Both the position numbers and the translations under genes were made by a program. This document shows, piece after piece, positions 27,160 to 36,352 of a stretch of DNA of 64,000 nt. A model generated the notes under the pieces. The model was not told where the DNA came from, searched no databases, and was given only the letters and a program-made list of their open reading frames with translations. The first letter of the stretch is position 1. Every line of letters begins with the position of its first letter. This DNA comes from Bacteroidales bacterium UBA5515 (GTDB lineage Bacteria > Bacteroidota > Bacteroidia > Bacteroidales > P3), in assembly GCA_002423895.1 (NCBI GenBank), contig DIOL01000019.1, positions 1 to 64,000 on the forward strand, read 5' to 3'.

Positions 27160-29136
27160 TTATAGCTTAACTATCTTTTCCTTAATCAAACCACTATTAA
27201 ATGCTAATATTAGTTTCTTTAAATCATCAATTTGATTTTGAAGTTCCTTACCTATATCAGTATCTTTAACTAAAATTGGACTTGTTCTTTGTTCAATTAT
27301 ATAGTTTTTAGAAATAATATCCGATTCGTTTTCAATTGCTTCTTGATGAGTGGTGAATGGTTCGTGTTCAACCAAGAACATTCTTTTAGAACTGTAAATT
27401 AATGTATATCCTCCAATTCCTGTTTCTTTTTGATAAGCCTTAGACATTCCTCCATCAATAACTAAAAGTCTACCATTTGCTAATATTGGACTTTCTCCTT
27501 TTTTTACCTTAACAGGAACATGACCATTAACAATTCTTGCTTCTTTATTATCTAATCCAAACTCTTTCAAAATCATTTCACAGAACTTTTCATCATGCCT
27601 ATAGGTGAAATAAGGGTCAAGAGTTTCTCCTTGAGCAACTTTATCATCAATTACATATCTTTCAAAAGTTGCCATTCTATGTTTACCAAAGATTGGAGAA
27701 CATGCTCCACACCACAAATACCAGAAATAGTCTCCATCATTATTCTTTTTAATTTTACTAAATCTGTTTTGCCAAACGTTTCTTATTGTAAGTTCTAAGA
27801 TATCACATAATTCTTTTCCTTTAATCTTATGTCCTTTATAATTAAATTCTCTGAATTCTGTTTCACTCTTCATTGGCAAGCATCCATGAAGCATAAGAAT
27901 ATTATTGCTTATTGAGTAAATACTTCCTTTTGAGAATAAGAATGCAATATGGTCTTGCATTTTATATGAGTTAAGGAAAGAATATTGAAGTTTATCCATA
28001 ACATATTCTTCCTCAGGAGTAAGTTTATATGGATCTTTTGGGTCAATTGTTGGAAAGTAGTAATCAGTTAATTTATATTTTACTCCTTCAACAATTATTG
28101 TTCCTTTTTCATAATCAATTTTATCTAAAAGTAAACGATGTCCCATATCGAAACAAGGATTTCTCTTAATCAATTGACCTTCCAATTTAAAAGTAATAAC
28201 TGCAATTGCTTTATGAATAATGGTCATTAATCGAACATTTGCATCCTTATAGTTTTCTGGTTTAGTCCCTTTTGGAATAAAAGGTACTGCAGGGTCATTT
28301 TCATAAAAAGCAATAGCAAAAGTAACTAAAGACATTACATTAATTCCATAATCGTCTTCAATTGTATCTAAACTTCCATAACGAGCAGTTAATCTAACTA
28401 CTTCAGCTATATCTAACTTATTTCCACAAGCTGCACCCATCCAAATTATATCATGGTTACCCCATTGAATATCTAATGAATGATGATTTTTCATCAATTC
28501 AACAACATCAACAGCTTGAGGACCTCTATCGTAAATATCACCAATTACATGCAAATGGTCAATAAGCATTCTTTTTATAAACATACTTATTGATTCAATA
28601 AAGAAATTGGCTCTTTTAAGTTCAATTATTGAACGTATAATACTTGTGTAATAATTTCTTTTGTCAACACTTGCCTCATTTAACAACTCATCAATAATGA
28701 AAGCATATTCCTTAGGCATTGCTTTACGAACCTTTGAACGAGTATATTTATTTGAAACTTCTCTTGCAACACTAACCAATCTATTAAGAATAACTGCATA
28801 CCAATTATTGTCAATTTTGCCTTGAGAAGCCAAAAGGCTTAATTTTTCAGATGGATAATAGATAATTGTTGCAAGCTGTTTCTTTTCATCATCACTTATT
28901 GAATCTCCAAAGACATCATCCATTTTTCTTCTTAAAGAACCTGAAGCATTTGAGAGTATATGATTAAATGTATTGAACTCTCCATGTATGTCTGTTACGT
29001 AATGTTCTGTTCCCTTTGGTAAAAGCTTAATTGCTTCTAAGTTTATGATTTCTGTACTTGCTGCCTGTACAGTTGGAAATTGCTTTGAAAGCTGCTGTAA
29101 GAATTTAATTTCTTCGCTTGATAAACTATTATTCAT
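27160..29136 (-). CDS. fbp: Fructose-1,6-bisphosphatase class III
   Basis: 658 residues, the typical size of the class III enzyme of Firmicutes and Bacteroides. It hydrolyses fructose 1,6-bisphosphate in gluconeogenesis. Calcineurin-like metal motifs are present in order: TDIHGEFNTF, GDIYDRGPQAVDVV and QWGNHDIIWMGAA, and later NGHVPVKVKKGESP. The large insert between the catalytic blocks is normal for the class. It follows pfk by 33 bases on the same strand, so the two opposing steps of fructose-6-phosphate metabolism are co-transcribed. Confidence 0.95.
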   Translation of the reverse strand: MNNSLSSEEIKFLQQLSKQFPTVQAASTEIINLEAIKLLPKGTEHYVTDIHGEFNTFNHILSNASGSLRRKMDDVFGDSISDDEKKQLATIIYYPSEKLSLLASQGKIDNNWYAVILNRLVSVAREVSNKYTRSKVRKAMPKEYAFIIDELLNEASVDKRNYYTSIIRSIIELKRANFFIESISMFIKRMLIDHLHVIGDIYDRGPQAVDVVELMKNHHSLDIQWGNHDIIWMGAACGNKLDIAEVVRLTARYGSLDTIEDDYGINVMSLVTFAIAFYENDPAVPFIPKGTKPENYKDANVRLMTIIHKAIAVITFKLEGQLIKRNPCFDMGHRLLLDKIDYEKGTIIVEGVKYKLTDYYFPTIDPKDPYKLTPEEEYVMDKLQYSFLNSYKMQDHIAFLFSKGSIYSISNNILMLHGCLPMKSETEFREFNYKGHKIKGKELCDILELTIRNVWQNRFSKIKKNNDGDYFWYLWCGACSPIFGKHRMATFERYVIDDKVAQGETLDPYFTYRHDEKFCEMILKEFGLDNKEARIVNGHVPVKVKKGESPILANGRLLVIDGGMSKAYQKETGIGGYTLIYSSKRMFLVEHEPFTTHQEAIENESDIISKNYIIEQRTSPILVKDTDIGKELQNQIDDLKKLILAFNSGLIKEKIVKL

Positions 29137-29169
29137 CTTGAGTAATTATTTAATTAATACTAATTTAAA

Positions 29170-30405
29170 CTATAAATCATCAGGTAATATCTTTGGAAAG
29201 TCGTAATAGAAATGAGGATTAATTGGATTACCAATTATTTTTGAAAGAAAATCATTGTAAGCTGGAGTAAAAGTAAAAGTTTTTTCATTGTAATACTCCT
29301 TAGGAAGAGAAAGATTCCCTATTGAAGACATATCAACAGAAGAACAGTTATATTCTTCCAATTCTTCAATTTGACAAATCTTTGACATAACAGGCATTTG
29401 ACCATAATCTTGTCTTAACAAAAGATCAGCAACCTTATCAGCTAAAGCACTAACCAATCTTCTGTCATATTCATAACATCTTCCACCTCTTGGATAATAT
29501 CCAGTAACTTGAGAACGTGTTGAAAGTTTAAGTTTTTGAGTTATTTCTGTTGCTATCTTTCCTGAAATTCCACCCAAACGTGCATGACCATATTCATCTT
29601 TCTCTGAAGAAGCATAAACTATTTCTGTTTTTTGAGTTTCATCATCATACCATTTCACTCCTTCAGAAACAGAGATAATTAATGTATCATTAATATTATA
29701 TTTTTCTCTTACTGTATCAAAAAAAAATTCTTTTCTTTCCTTAGTCATTTCAACTTCAGGAACAAGTGCAATTTGAGCACCTCCAAAAGTACCAGCTCCT
29801 GTTAACCAACCAGCATCTCTTCCCATCACTTCCATAACCATAACTCTTGAATGGCTTTCTGCATTTGTTTTCAAAATTGAAGCAAATTGTTCAATTCTAT
29901 TTGCTGCTGAAGGAAAACCAGGACAAATAACTGATTCAATTTCAACTCCACCAAAATTATGAGAAGTATGTGTTCTTAAATCATTATCAATTGTTTTAGG
30001 AAAACCAATAACAGGAATTCCTTCCAATTCATACAGTCTTTTTGCTGCTCCATTTGTGTCATCCCCTCCAATTGTAACTAAAACATCAATTTTATATCTT
30101 TTAATGTTTCTAAGAATTTGAGAAACTCTATCTTCATTAGTATCTTTGCTTTTAGTAAAAGGATTAGTTCTTGAAGAACGAAGAGCAGAACCACCATAAT
30201 ATCCATCGTATGGTTGGTCTGTTAAATCTACAATATCTCCATCTCCTAAAAGTCCTTTCCATCCTTGACGAATACCAAAAACTCTATAACCTAACATTGA
30301 AGCTCTATTTCTAATTGAGTCAATACTTGCATTAATTGCAGAGGTATCCCCACCTCCTGATAAAATTGCTAAATTTTTTCCCTTAAAAAATTTGTCTTTA
30401 ATCAT
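29170..30405 (-). CDS. 6-phosphofructokinase, predicted pyrophosphate-dependent
   Basis: 411 residues of the PFK family. GGGDTSAINASI is the N-terminal phosphate loop, GGDDTNGAAKRL lies at 113-124, PKTIDNDL at 136-143 and MGRDAGWLTG further on. In this family Gly at the last position of GGDG allows ATP, while Asp (GGDD) together with Lys in PKTIDND is the signature of the PPi-using enzymes. Both are present, so a reversible PPi-dependent enzyme is predicted. Operon with the fructose-bisphosphatase gene. Confidence 0.88.
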   Translation of the reverse strand: MIKDKFFKGKNLAILSGGGDTSAINASIDSIRNRASMLGYRVFGIRQGWKGLLGDGDIVDLTDQPYDGYYGGSALRSSRTNPFTKSKDTNEDRVSQILRNIKRYKIDVLVTIGGDDTNGAAKRLYELEGIPVIGFPKTIDNDLRTHTSHNFGGVEIESVICPGFPSAANRIEQFASILKTNAESHSRVMVMEVMGRDAGWLTGAGTFGGAQIALVPEVEMTKERKEFFFDTVREKYNINDTLIISVSEGVKWYDDETQKTEIVYASSEKDEYGHARLGGISGKIATEITQKLKLSTRSQVTGYYPRGGRCYEYDRRLVSALADKVADLLLRQDYGQMPVMSKICQIEELEEYNCSSVDMSSIGNLSLPKEYYNEKTFTFTPAYNDFLSKIIGNPINPHFYYDFPKILPDDL

Positions 30406-30449
30406 AAAAAAATAAAATTAATATATATGAATTTGTGTAATTATTATTG

Positions 30450-30457
30450 CAAAATTA
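30450..30457 (-). promoter_or_regulatory. -7 promoter element of the pfk-fbp operon
   Basis: TAATTTTG on the minus strand, an exact TAnnTTTG box 45 bases before the pfk start. No good -33 box at the ideal distance. Confidence 0.5.
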
Positions 30458-30478
30458 CTAAAAGACTTTGATATAAAT

Positions 30479-31045
30479 TTATTTATTCTCAATTTGTGAA
30501 ATTAATTCATTATACCATTTTTCTCCAAATCTTCTAATAAGTGGTTCTTTAAGCATTTTATATAATGGAACATTTTTCTCTTTACCCTCAATTAGTGCTG
30601 ATTTACAAATATCCCAGACATTGTAGTTTAAAGCATAAAACTCACCATAGTTTTGAACTCTAATAGGATAAAGATGACATGAAATAGGTTTTTGAAAATC
30701 AATTTTACCTTCCTCATAAGCTTTTTCAATTGCACATTTTGCAATATCATTATCATAAATCAAAAACACACAATCCTTATCATCAATAATTCTTGTACAT
30801 AATTCTCCTGTTATATCCAAATCTGTAACTCCATGTTTTTCAATCTCTTTAAGCCCATTTTCAGTTAAATAAGGTTTAATTTTAGGTAATAATTTCTTCA
30901 AAAGTTTAACTTCATTCTTTTCCAAAGGAGCGCCAGCATCACCTTCCACACAACACATTCCCTTACATTTATGCAAATTGCAACAAAACTTTACATCTCT
31001 AATATCTTCACTGATAATGCAATTCTCTACAACAATCATTTTCAA
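30479..31045 (-). CDS. DUF3109 family cysteine-rich protein
   Basis: 188 residues matching DUF3109, a small family of unknown function in Bacteroidota. The N-terminal part is cysteine-rich (FCCNLHKCKGMCCVEGDAGA), with further Cys in CTRIIDDKDC, CAIEKAYEEG, SCHLYPIRV and WDICKSA. The spacing (CxxxxCxxxCC) suggests a metal or Fe-S site, but none is shown. It has its own -7 box at 31094-31101. No close functional link to the neighbouring pfk is visible. Confidence 0.75.
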   Translation of the reverse strand: MKMIVVENCIISEDIRDVKFCCNLHKCKGMCCVEGDAGAPLEKNEVKLLKKLLPKIKPYLTENGLKEIEKHGVTDLDITGELCTRIIDDKDCVFLIYDNDIAKCAIEKAYEEGKIDFQKPISCHLYPIRVQNYGEFYALNYNVWDICKSALIEGKEKNVPLYKMLKEPLIRRFGEKWYNELISQIENK

Positions 31046-31093
31046 TTCTAATTTAATCTGATACTAAATAATATAACATACTTATATTATTTG

Positions 31094-31101
31094 CAAAGTT
31101 A
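31094..31101 (-). promoter_or_regulatory. -7 promoter element of the DUF3109 gene
   Basis: TAACTTTG on the minus strand, an exact TAnnTTTG box about 50 bases before the ATG. Confidence 0.5.
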
Positions 31102-31172
31102 GGCAAATCTTTGGTTTGTGATTAAGTAAAAAGGATATTTTGGGAAATATTATAATTTAAAAAGCAGGATTT

Positions 31173-31190
31173 AAGTTGCAAATGCAACTT
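31173..31190. terminator. Short hairpin between two minus-strand genes
   Basis: AAGTTGC-AAAT-GCAACTT, a 7-bp stem followed by TTTTG on the plus strand but with no T-run on the minus strand. It might weakly end the T9SS-protein transcript from 31310; support is poor because both neighbouring genes run on the minus strand. Confidence 0.35.
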
Positions 31191-31309
31191 TTTGTTCAGT
31201 AGTTAATATTTTATACAATTGTTACAAAAGAGCCTCAAGCATCAAAATACCTTTACTAATCTAAAACAACAATAAGTTTTCTATTCTATAATTAATCTTT
31301 ATTCCTCTT

Positions 31310-32779
31310 TTATTCCACAACAATCATCATTCCCCCAAAAGCATTTCCATCTATAATTATATTATAAGAATAATTCCCTGCTTTTAAAGAAGAAATATCT
31401 ACTCTATTTCCTTTTTGAGTTTTTAACTTGAATTTCTTTACTAATTTACCTTGCATATCAAATAATTGTATCTCTCCCTTAGTAAAATTATTTGCATCAA
31501 AATCAACATTAATATAATCTTTTGCTGGATTAGGATATATATTAATATTTACTTTCTCTTTAGTTTCAAGATTTAATATTGAATTATAACCATTAGGCAT
31601 AAACTTATAGAGATATAGTCCTGTGTTTCCACTATAAGGAATTATTAACCCTCCGTCCGAAGTAGCCTTTAATGTCATACAACCAATATCAACAGGAATT
31701 TGATAAAAGTAGTTTAAACTTCCTTGAGAGTTAAAATTAATTATTCCTGTTCCTAATCTTTGATCAGTTATATCAAACCACTCCTTGCTTATAGTAAAGT
31801 ATGAAAAAATTGAATCAGTGTTAATAAAATCAATATTATTTGTATTAAATCTAATCTTTTCTACATCTGCTTCGTAAAAAACACTATCCAATAAAGGATT
31901 GCTAATGTCTTCAATTGAATAACTATATTTAGCTCTTGTATTCATTAGATATAAATAAGTATAAAAATAATAGTATGTAATAATTCCATCATCAAATGCC
32001 CTATGTTCGATGCTATTAAAAGCAACAATAGAATCATTTATCTTTCTCATATTATATGCATATCTTCCACATATACTATCTTCAATTTCTAAATTATTGT
32101 TATTAATAAAGTAAACCTTATTATCCACTTGATCAAAAAACCTTGATTTCGAGAATAAAAAATAATTATTATTAAATGGGATCATATCCATATAAAGAAT
32201 ATTTGTCCAAAATGTTTTAACTGCTAAAACATTTCCTGAAGTATCAACCCTAATAAATCGAACTGGTTTTTCATCAATTATAGAGCTCAAATCACCCCAT
32301 AAGGTAAATATCATTTCAGAATTACCTAACATAATAGCATCCCAATTCTGCCATTTTATTGTATCATCATTTTCATTTTTAATTCTCTGTGAAAACAATA
32401 AATTACCTAAGGTATCATGGCAAACTAAATCCATATACTTATAATAAAACTCTGTTCCATCATAAAAATTTGTTCTAATAGAATAAAGTTTATTATTAGC
32501 CTTAAAAAGCCTACGAAGAGCATTCCCATCGGAAGTGTTTGTATAATGAACAATATTCAAATCCTTATCAATATGAAGAATAGATCTATTAGTATCTATT
32601 GTCGTTAGCCAAATACCATCATTATCGCTATCCTTATTTTCTATAATTCTATAAAACCGACCAGAATCAAACTTAAGAACTTTGGAATAATTATCTTGGA
32701 ATACACTATCAAGAGTTTGTGCATTGATGACTAAGGTTCCAATTAACAATAAAATAAAACTAATAATAATTTTTTTCAT
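31310..32779 (-). CDS. Secreted protein with T9SS type A sorting domain
   Basis: 489 residues with a signal peptide (MKKIIISFILLLIGTLVINA). Residues ~25-400 show no motif that I recognise, but the regular short strands and lack of cysteines suggest a beta-propeller-like fold. The last ~75 residues are a T9SS type A domain: NINIYPNPAKDYINV, IQLFDMQGKLVKKF, and a final MMIVVE. Expected at the cell surface or released. Single gene with its own -7 box. Function unknown. Confidence 0.8.
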   Translation of the reverse strand: MKKIIISFILLLIGTLVINAQTLDSVFQDNYSKVLKFDSGRFYRIIENKDSDNDGIWLTTIDTNRSILHIDKDLNIVHYTNTSDGNALRRLFKANNKLYSIRTNFYDGTEFYYKYMDLVCHDTLGNLLFSQRIKNENDDTIKWQNWDAIMLGNSEMIFTLWGDLSSIIDEKPVRFIRVDTSGNVLAVKTFWTNILYMDMIPFNNNYFLFSKSRFFDQVDNKVYFINNNNLEIEDSICGRYAYNMRKINDSIVAFNSIEHRAFDDGIITYYYFYTYLYLMNTRAKYSYSIEDISNPLLDSVFYEADVEKIRFNTNNIDFINTDSIFSYFTISKEWFDITDQRLGTGIINFNSQGSLNYFYQIPVDIGCMTLKATSDGGLIIPYSGNTGLYLYKFMPNGYNSILNLETKEKVNINIYPNPAKDYINVDFDANNFTKGEIQLFDMQGKLVKKFKLKTQKGNRVDISSLKAGNYSYNIIIDGNAFGGMMIVVE

Positions 32780-32810
32780 AATAATAATAGGATTTATTGA
32801 TTAATATTTG

Positions 32811-32818
32811 CAAAGTTA
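32811..32818 (-). promoter_or_regulatory. -7 promoter element of the 489-residue T9SS protein gene
   Basis: TAACTTTG on the minus strand, an exact consensus box 31 bases before the start codon. Confidence 0.5.
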
Positions 32819-33088
32819 TGTAAAGTCTTTGAAATGGGGTGTAATAAAAAGGTTTTTTTAGAAATGAAGTTAATTTAAAAGAATCAAGTACTGCTAATGA
32901 AAAATATAGTTCAATTTTATAAGAATTTATAGTCTAAAAATACAATGAGAAAGGTTTGTTTTACAAGTGCTTAATTGATTTGTGTTTTATCAAAGATTAA
33001 TAAATACGTATTAAGTCCTTCTTTTTGAAAAGAAAAAAATGTATTTTTGCAGATTATCGTAAGTATTTTTTATTTTTATATTTAACAA
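32819..33088. other. Divergent intergenic region before glnS
   Basis: AT-rich, between the minus-strand T9SS gene and plus-strand glnS. Apart from the -7 boxes of the two genes I see no ORF, hairpin or repeat worth naming. Confidence 0.5.
33042..33049 (+). promoter_or_regulatory. -7 promoter element of glnS
   Basis: TATTTTTG, exact TAnnTTTG, 39 bases before the glnS start. A TTTTTG at 33022-33027 is only 14 bases upstream, too close for a normal -33 box. Confidence 0.5.
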
Positions 33089-34768
33089 ATGGAAGTTCAA
33101 ACTAATAGTAACGAAAGACCTTCTTTGAATTTTTTAGAAGAGATTATTGAAAATGACCTTAAAAACGGAGTTCATAAAAGCATATTAACTCGTTTCCCTC
33201 CAGAACCTAACGGATATTTGCATATAGGACATGCTAAAAGTATTTGCCTTAACTTTGGTTTGGCTAAGAAATATGGTGGAAAAACTAATCTTCGATTCGA
33301 TGACACCAATCCAACTAAGGAAGATGTTGAATATGTTGACAGCATAAAAGAAGATATTCAATGGTTGGGCTTTCAATGGGCTAATGAATTTTATGCTTCT
33401 GATTATTTTGAACAACTTTATCAATGGGCAGTTAAACTTATTGAAAAAGGACTTGCTTATGTTGATGACCAAACTTTAGATGAAATTCGTCAAAATCGTG
33501 GTACCGTTCAATTGCCAGGAAAAGACAGCCCTTATAGAAATCGTTCCGTTGAAGAAAACTTAAAACTTTTTTCTGAAATGCGTGAAGGTAAATATGCTGA
33601 TGGAGAAAAGATTTTAAGAGCAAAGATTGATATGGCTCATCCAAATATGCATATGAGAGACCCTATTATGTATAGAATTATAAATACATATCATCATCGT
33701 ACTGGAGATAAATGGTGTATTTATCCAATGTATGATTATGCTCATGGTGAGTCTGACTCAATTGAAAACATAACTCATTCAATTTGTACTTTAGAGTTTG
33801 ACGTTCATCGTCCACTATATGACTGGTTTATTGAAAAACTTGAAATATTCCCTTCCCATCAATATGAATTCGCACGTTTAAATCTTTCCTATACTGTAAT
33901 GAGTAAAAGAAAACTCTTACAATTAGTTAAGGAAAATTATGTAAGTGGTTGGGACGATGCTCGTATGCCTACAATTTGCGGACTTCGCCGTAGAGGATTT
34001 ACTCCTGAAAGTATTAGAAATTTCTGTGATAGTATTGGGGTTGCAAAGAGAGATAATATAATTGATTACGGACGTTTGGAATTTGCTCTAAGAGAAGACT
34101 TGAACAAAAGAGCAAATAGAGTTATGGCTGTTTTAGATCCTATTAAACTTATTATTGACAACTATCCAGAAAACCAAACAGAAGAATTGGAAGCAATAAA
34201 TAATCCTGAAGATGAAACTGCAGGAACAAGAGTTTTACCTTTCTCTAAAGAGTTATATATTGAAAGAGATGACTTTATGGAAAATCCTCCAAAGAAGTAT
34301 TTCCGATTAGCTCCTAATCAAGAAGTAAGACTTCGTTATGCATATTTTGTAACCTGCACTTCAGTAGATAAAGATGAAGAAGGTAATATCACTGCCATTC
34401 ACTGTACCTATGACCCAGCTTCTAAGGGTGGAAATTCTCCTGATGGAAGAAAAGTTAAAGGAACAATTCACTGGGTTTGTGCAAAGAGCTGTATAAATGC
34501 AGAGGTTCGTTTGTTTGACAGATTATTTATGAATGAAATCCCAGAAAAGGTTGAAGAAGGACAAACATTCCTTGATAACCTGAATCCTGATTCATTGAAA
34601 ATTGTAAGTAATGCTAAGTTGGAGCCTTCATTAAAAGATGTTAAGGCATTAGATAAATTCCAATTTGAAAGACTTGGTTATTTTAGTGTCGATTACGACT
34701 CTAAAGAAGATAACTTAGTTTTCAATCGTACTTGTACATTAAAAGATTCTTGGACTAAACAAAATTAA
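33089..34768 (+). CDS. glnS: Glutaminyl-tRNA synthetase
   Basis: 559 residues, near the 554 of E. coli GlnS. Class I synthetase charging tRNA-Gln. PPEPNGYLHIGHAKSICLN holds the HIGH motif, and VMSKRKLLQLV is the KMSKS equivalent. The PEPNGYLHIGHAK version is typical of GlnRS rather than GluRS. The C-terminal two-barrel anticodon-binding region is complete. It is followed 6 bases later by a beta-barrel protein gene and then a nucleotidyltransferase, likely one transcript. Confidence 0.96.
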   Translation: MEVQTNSNERPSLNFLEEIIENDLKNGVHKSILTRFPPEPNGYLHIGHAKSICLNFGLAKKYGGKTNLRFDDTNPTKEDVEYVDSIKEDIQWLGFQWANEFYASDYFEQLYQWAVKLIEKGLAYVDDQTLDEIRQNRGTVQLPGKDSPYRNRSVEENLKLFSEMREGKYADGEKILRAKIDMAHPNMHMRDPIMYRIINTYHHRTGDKWCIYPMYDYAHGESDSIENITHSICTLEFDVHRPLYDWFIEKLEIFPSHQYEFARLNLSYTVMSKRKLLQLVKENYVSGWDDARMPTICGLRRRGFTPESIRNFCDSIGVAKRDNIIDYGRLEFALREDLNKRANRVMAVLDPIKLIIDNYPENQTEELEAINNPEDETAGTRVLPFSKELYIERDDFMENPPKKYFRLAPNQEVRLRYAYFVTCTSVDKDEEGNITAIHCTYDPASKGGNSPDGRKVKGTIHWVCAKSCINAEVRLFDRLFMNEIPEKVEEGQTFLDNLNPDSLKIVSNAKLEPSLKDVKALDKFQFERLGYFSVDYDSKEDNLVFNRTCTLKDSWTKQN

Positions 34769-34774
34769 ATTATA

Positions 34775-35449
34775 ATGAAAAAGCTTTTTGTATTATTAGT
34801 TTTTGCTTTAATGCTTTGTTTTTCAAATACAGCAAAATCACAGGATTATCATAGATTGGCTAATGGAGAACCTTATGATATCTTTTATATGGTTAAGCCT
34901 GCTTTCTTTACAGCCTATGGTGATTATTTCCCAGTAAATTATCACAATGGTGCTGGAATAAATTTTGCATTAGAATATCAATTTCAAGAAATTAAAGTTG
35001 GTGTTGGTGTTGAATTAGGCTATACTTATATGAAGTCTAATACATACAAAATTCAATACTTACCTCGTAAATTTTTAAATGATGCAAGCCAAATTCCTTT
35101 CACAGTTTATGCTAACTATTATCTTCATAATCAAGAAAGTTATTTCAATTTTGGAGATAGATTAAAACCATATATTGGAATTGGTTTTGGAGCAATATGG
35201 GGAAAATATGACTATAGTTTAAGCAATGAAGCTAATAAAGACTACGACTCTTTTGGATATTATCTAAGAGAATATGAAGGTCAAGCTGGAATTAGAGTTG
35301 GTATTCTTCCTCGAATAGGATTATTGATTGCTACCGAACGCCATGCCTTTGGATTTGAAGCTGGTTATCAACACTATTTTTCTTTAGGAAGATTGGAACA
35401 ACAACAACATTTTTCTGTTGGATTAACCTACTCCTACATTATTCAATAA
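34775..35449 (+). CDS. Outer-membrane beta-barrel-like protein
   Basis: 224 residues with a signal peptide (MKKLFVLLVFALMLCFSNTA). The mature part is rich in aromatic-Gly alternating strands (INFALEYQFQEIKVGVGVEL, KPYIGIGFGAIWGKYDYSL, FGFEAGYQHYF) and ends in an aromatic-containing strand (FSVGLTYSYIIQ), as expected of a small outer-membrane barrel. No specific family recognised. It lies between glnS and the nucleotidyltransferase with gaps of 6 and 1 bases. Confidence 0.7.
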   Translation: MKKLFVLLVFALMLCFSNTAKSQDYHRLANGEPYDIFYMVKPAFFTAYGDYFPVNYHNGAGINFALEYQFQEIKVGVGVELGYTYMKSNTYKIQYLPRKFLNDASQIPFTVYANYYLHNQESYFNFGDRLKPYIGIGFGAIWGKYDYSLSNEANKDYDSFGYYLREYEGQAGIRVGILPRIGLLIATERHAFGFEAGYQHYFSLGRLEQQQHFSVGLTYSYIIQ

Positions 35450-35450
35450 T

Positions 35451-36176
35451 ATGTTTCAAGCTTTTATTTTAGCAGCTGGTTTAGGCACAAGGCTTAGACC
35501 ATTAACAAATTCATTGCCTAAAGCTTTAGTTGAAGTAAATGGAGTTAGTTTATTGGAATACAATATAAATAAACTAATATCTTTCGGATGTAAACATATT
35601 GTAATTAATATACATCACTTCTCAGAAAAGATTATTGAGCACATAGCAAACAAAAATTATAATGCCGATATTTTCATTTCTGACGAAACGAATCAACTAC
35701 TTGATACAGGTGGAGCATTGTTGAATGCTAAAAATTACTTCGATTTTTCAAAGGATATTCTTGTTCATAATGTTGATATTCTTTCAAAGATTGATTTCAA
35801 TGATTTCTACAATCATCACAAAGCAGAAAACAATTTAGCAACCCTGGCAGTAAGTCAAAGGCAAACATCAAGGTATTTACTTTTTGACAATAACAATAAA
35901 CTTTGTGGTTGGGAAAACACAAAGACAAATGAAAAGATAATTTCTAACCAAAGCGATGAATTAATTCCTTTTGGATTTAGTGGCATTCAAATAATTAAAC
36001 CCGAACTAATTGATTTGATTGAAAACAAAGGTGCATTCCCTATAATTCCAGAATATTTAAAGCTTTCAGCCTCCTATCCTATTTATTCATATATTCATTC
36101 TAAAGATATTTGGGTTGATGTTGGAAAAATTGAAGCTATAGAAAAAGCTCAAAGATTGCTTGAAAATACCTTATAA
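35451..36176 (+). CDS. Sugar-1-phosphate nucleotidyltransferase (MurU / GMPP-like)
   Basis: 241 residues. N-terminal signature FILAAGLGTRLRPLTNSLPK, where GxGTRLRPLT binds the nucleotide and PK the phosphate. LVHNVDILSKIDF is the metal-binding D-x-D-like block, then LIPFGFSGIQII and DIWVDVGKIEAIEKA. The length and lack of a C-terminal hexapeptide domain fit MurNAc-1-P uridylyltransferase (MurU) or short mannose-1-P guanylyltransferases. The sugar cannot be told from sequence alone. Separated by one base from the barrel gene. Confidence 0.8.
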   Translation: MFQAFILAAGLGTRLRPLTNSLPKALVEVNGVSLLEYNINKLISFGCKHIVINIHHFSEKIIEHIANKNYNADIFISDETNQLLDTGGALLNAKNYFDFSKDILVHNVDILSKIDFNDFYNHHKAENNLATLAVSQRQTSRYLLFDNNNKLCGWENTKTNEKIISNQSDELIPFGFSGIQIIKPELIDLIENKGAFPIIPEYLKLSASYPIYSYIHSKDIWVDVGKIEAIEKAQRLLENTL

Positions 36177-36196
36177 ATTCTGCTTTTCTAAAAAAC

Positions 36197-36320
36197 ATCA
36201 ATCATAATCAAAAATAAGTCCATCAAAAATAAAAATATGATGGACATATTTATAAATATGATTGACATATTTCCAAATATGATGGACTTATTTTTGATTA
36301 TGATTGATATATTTTTGGAT
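36197..36320. repeat. Palindrome array 2: four units, 21-bp period, with 29-bp inverted-repeat arms
   Basis: ATGATkGACATATTT-like units start at 36237, 36258, 36279 and 36300, exactly 21 bp apart. The second unit contains AAATATG-ATTGA-CATATTT, an inverted repeat. In addition the stretch 36280-36308 is present as a perfect 29-bp inverted copy at 36197-36225, so the whole element can fold into a large hairpin with a 54-base centre. It fills the gap between two convergent genes (nucleotidyltransferase + and PhnP-like -) and may end transcription from both sides. Confidence 0.85.
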
Positions 36321-36352
36321 AAGACTATTCTTTCTCCTTTAATAAGGGAAAA

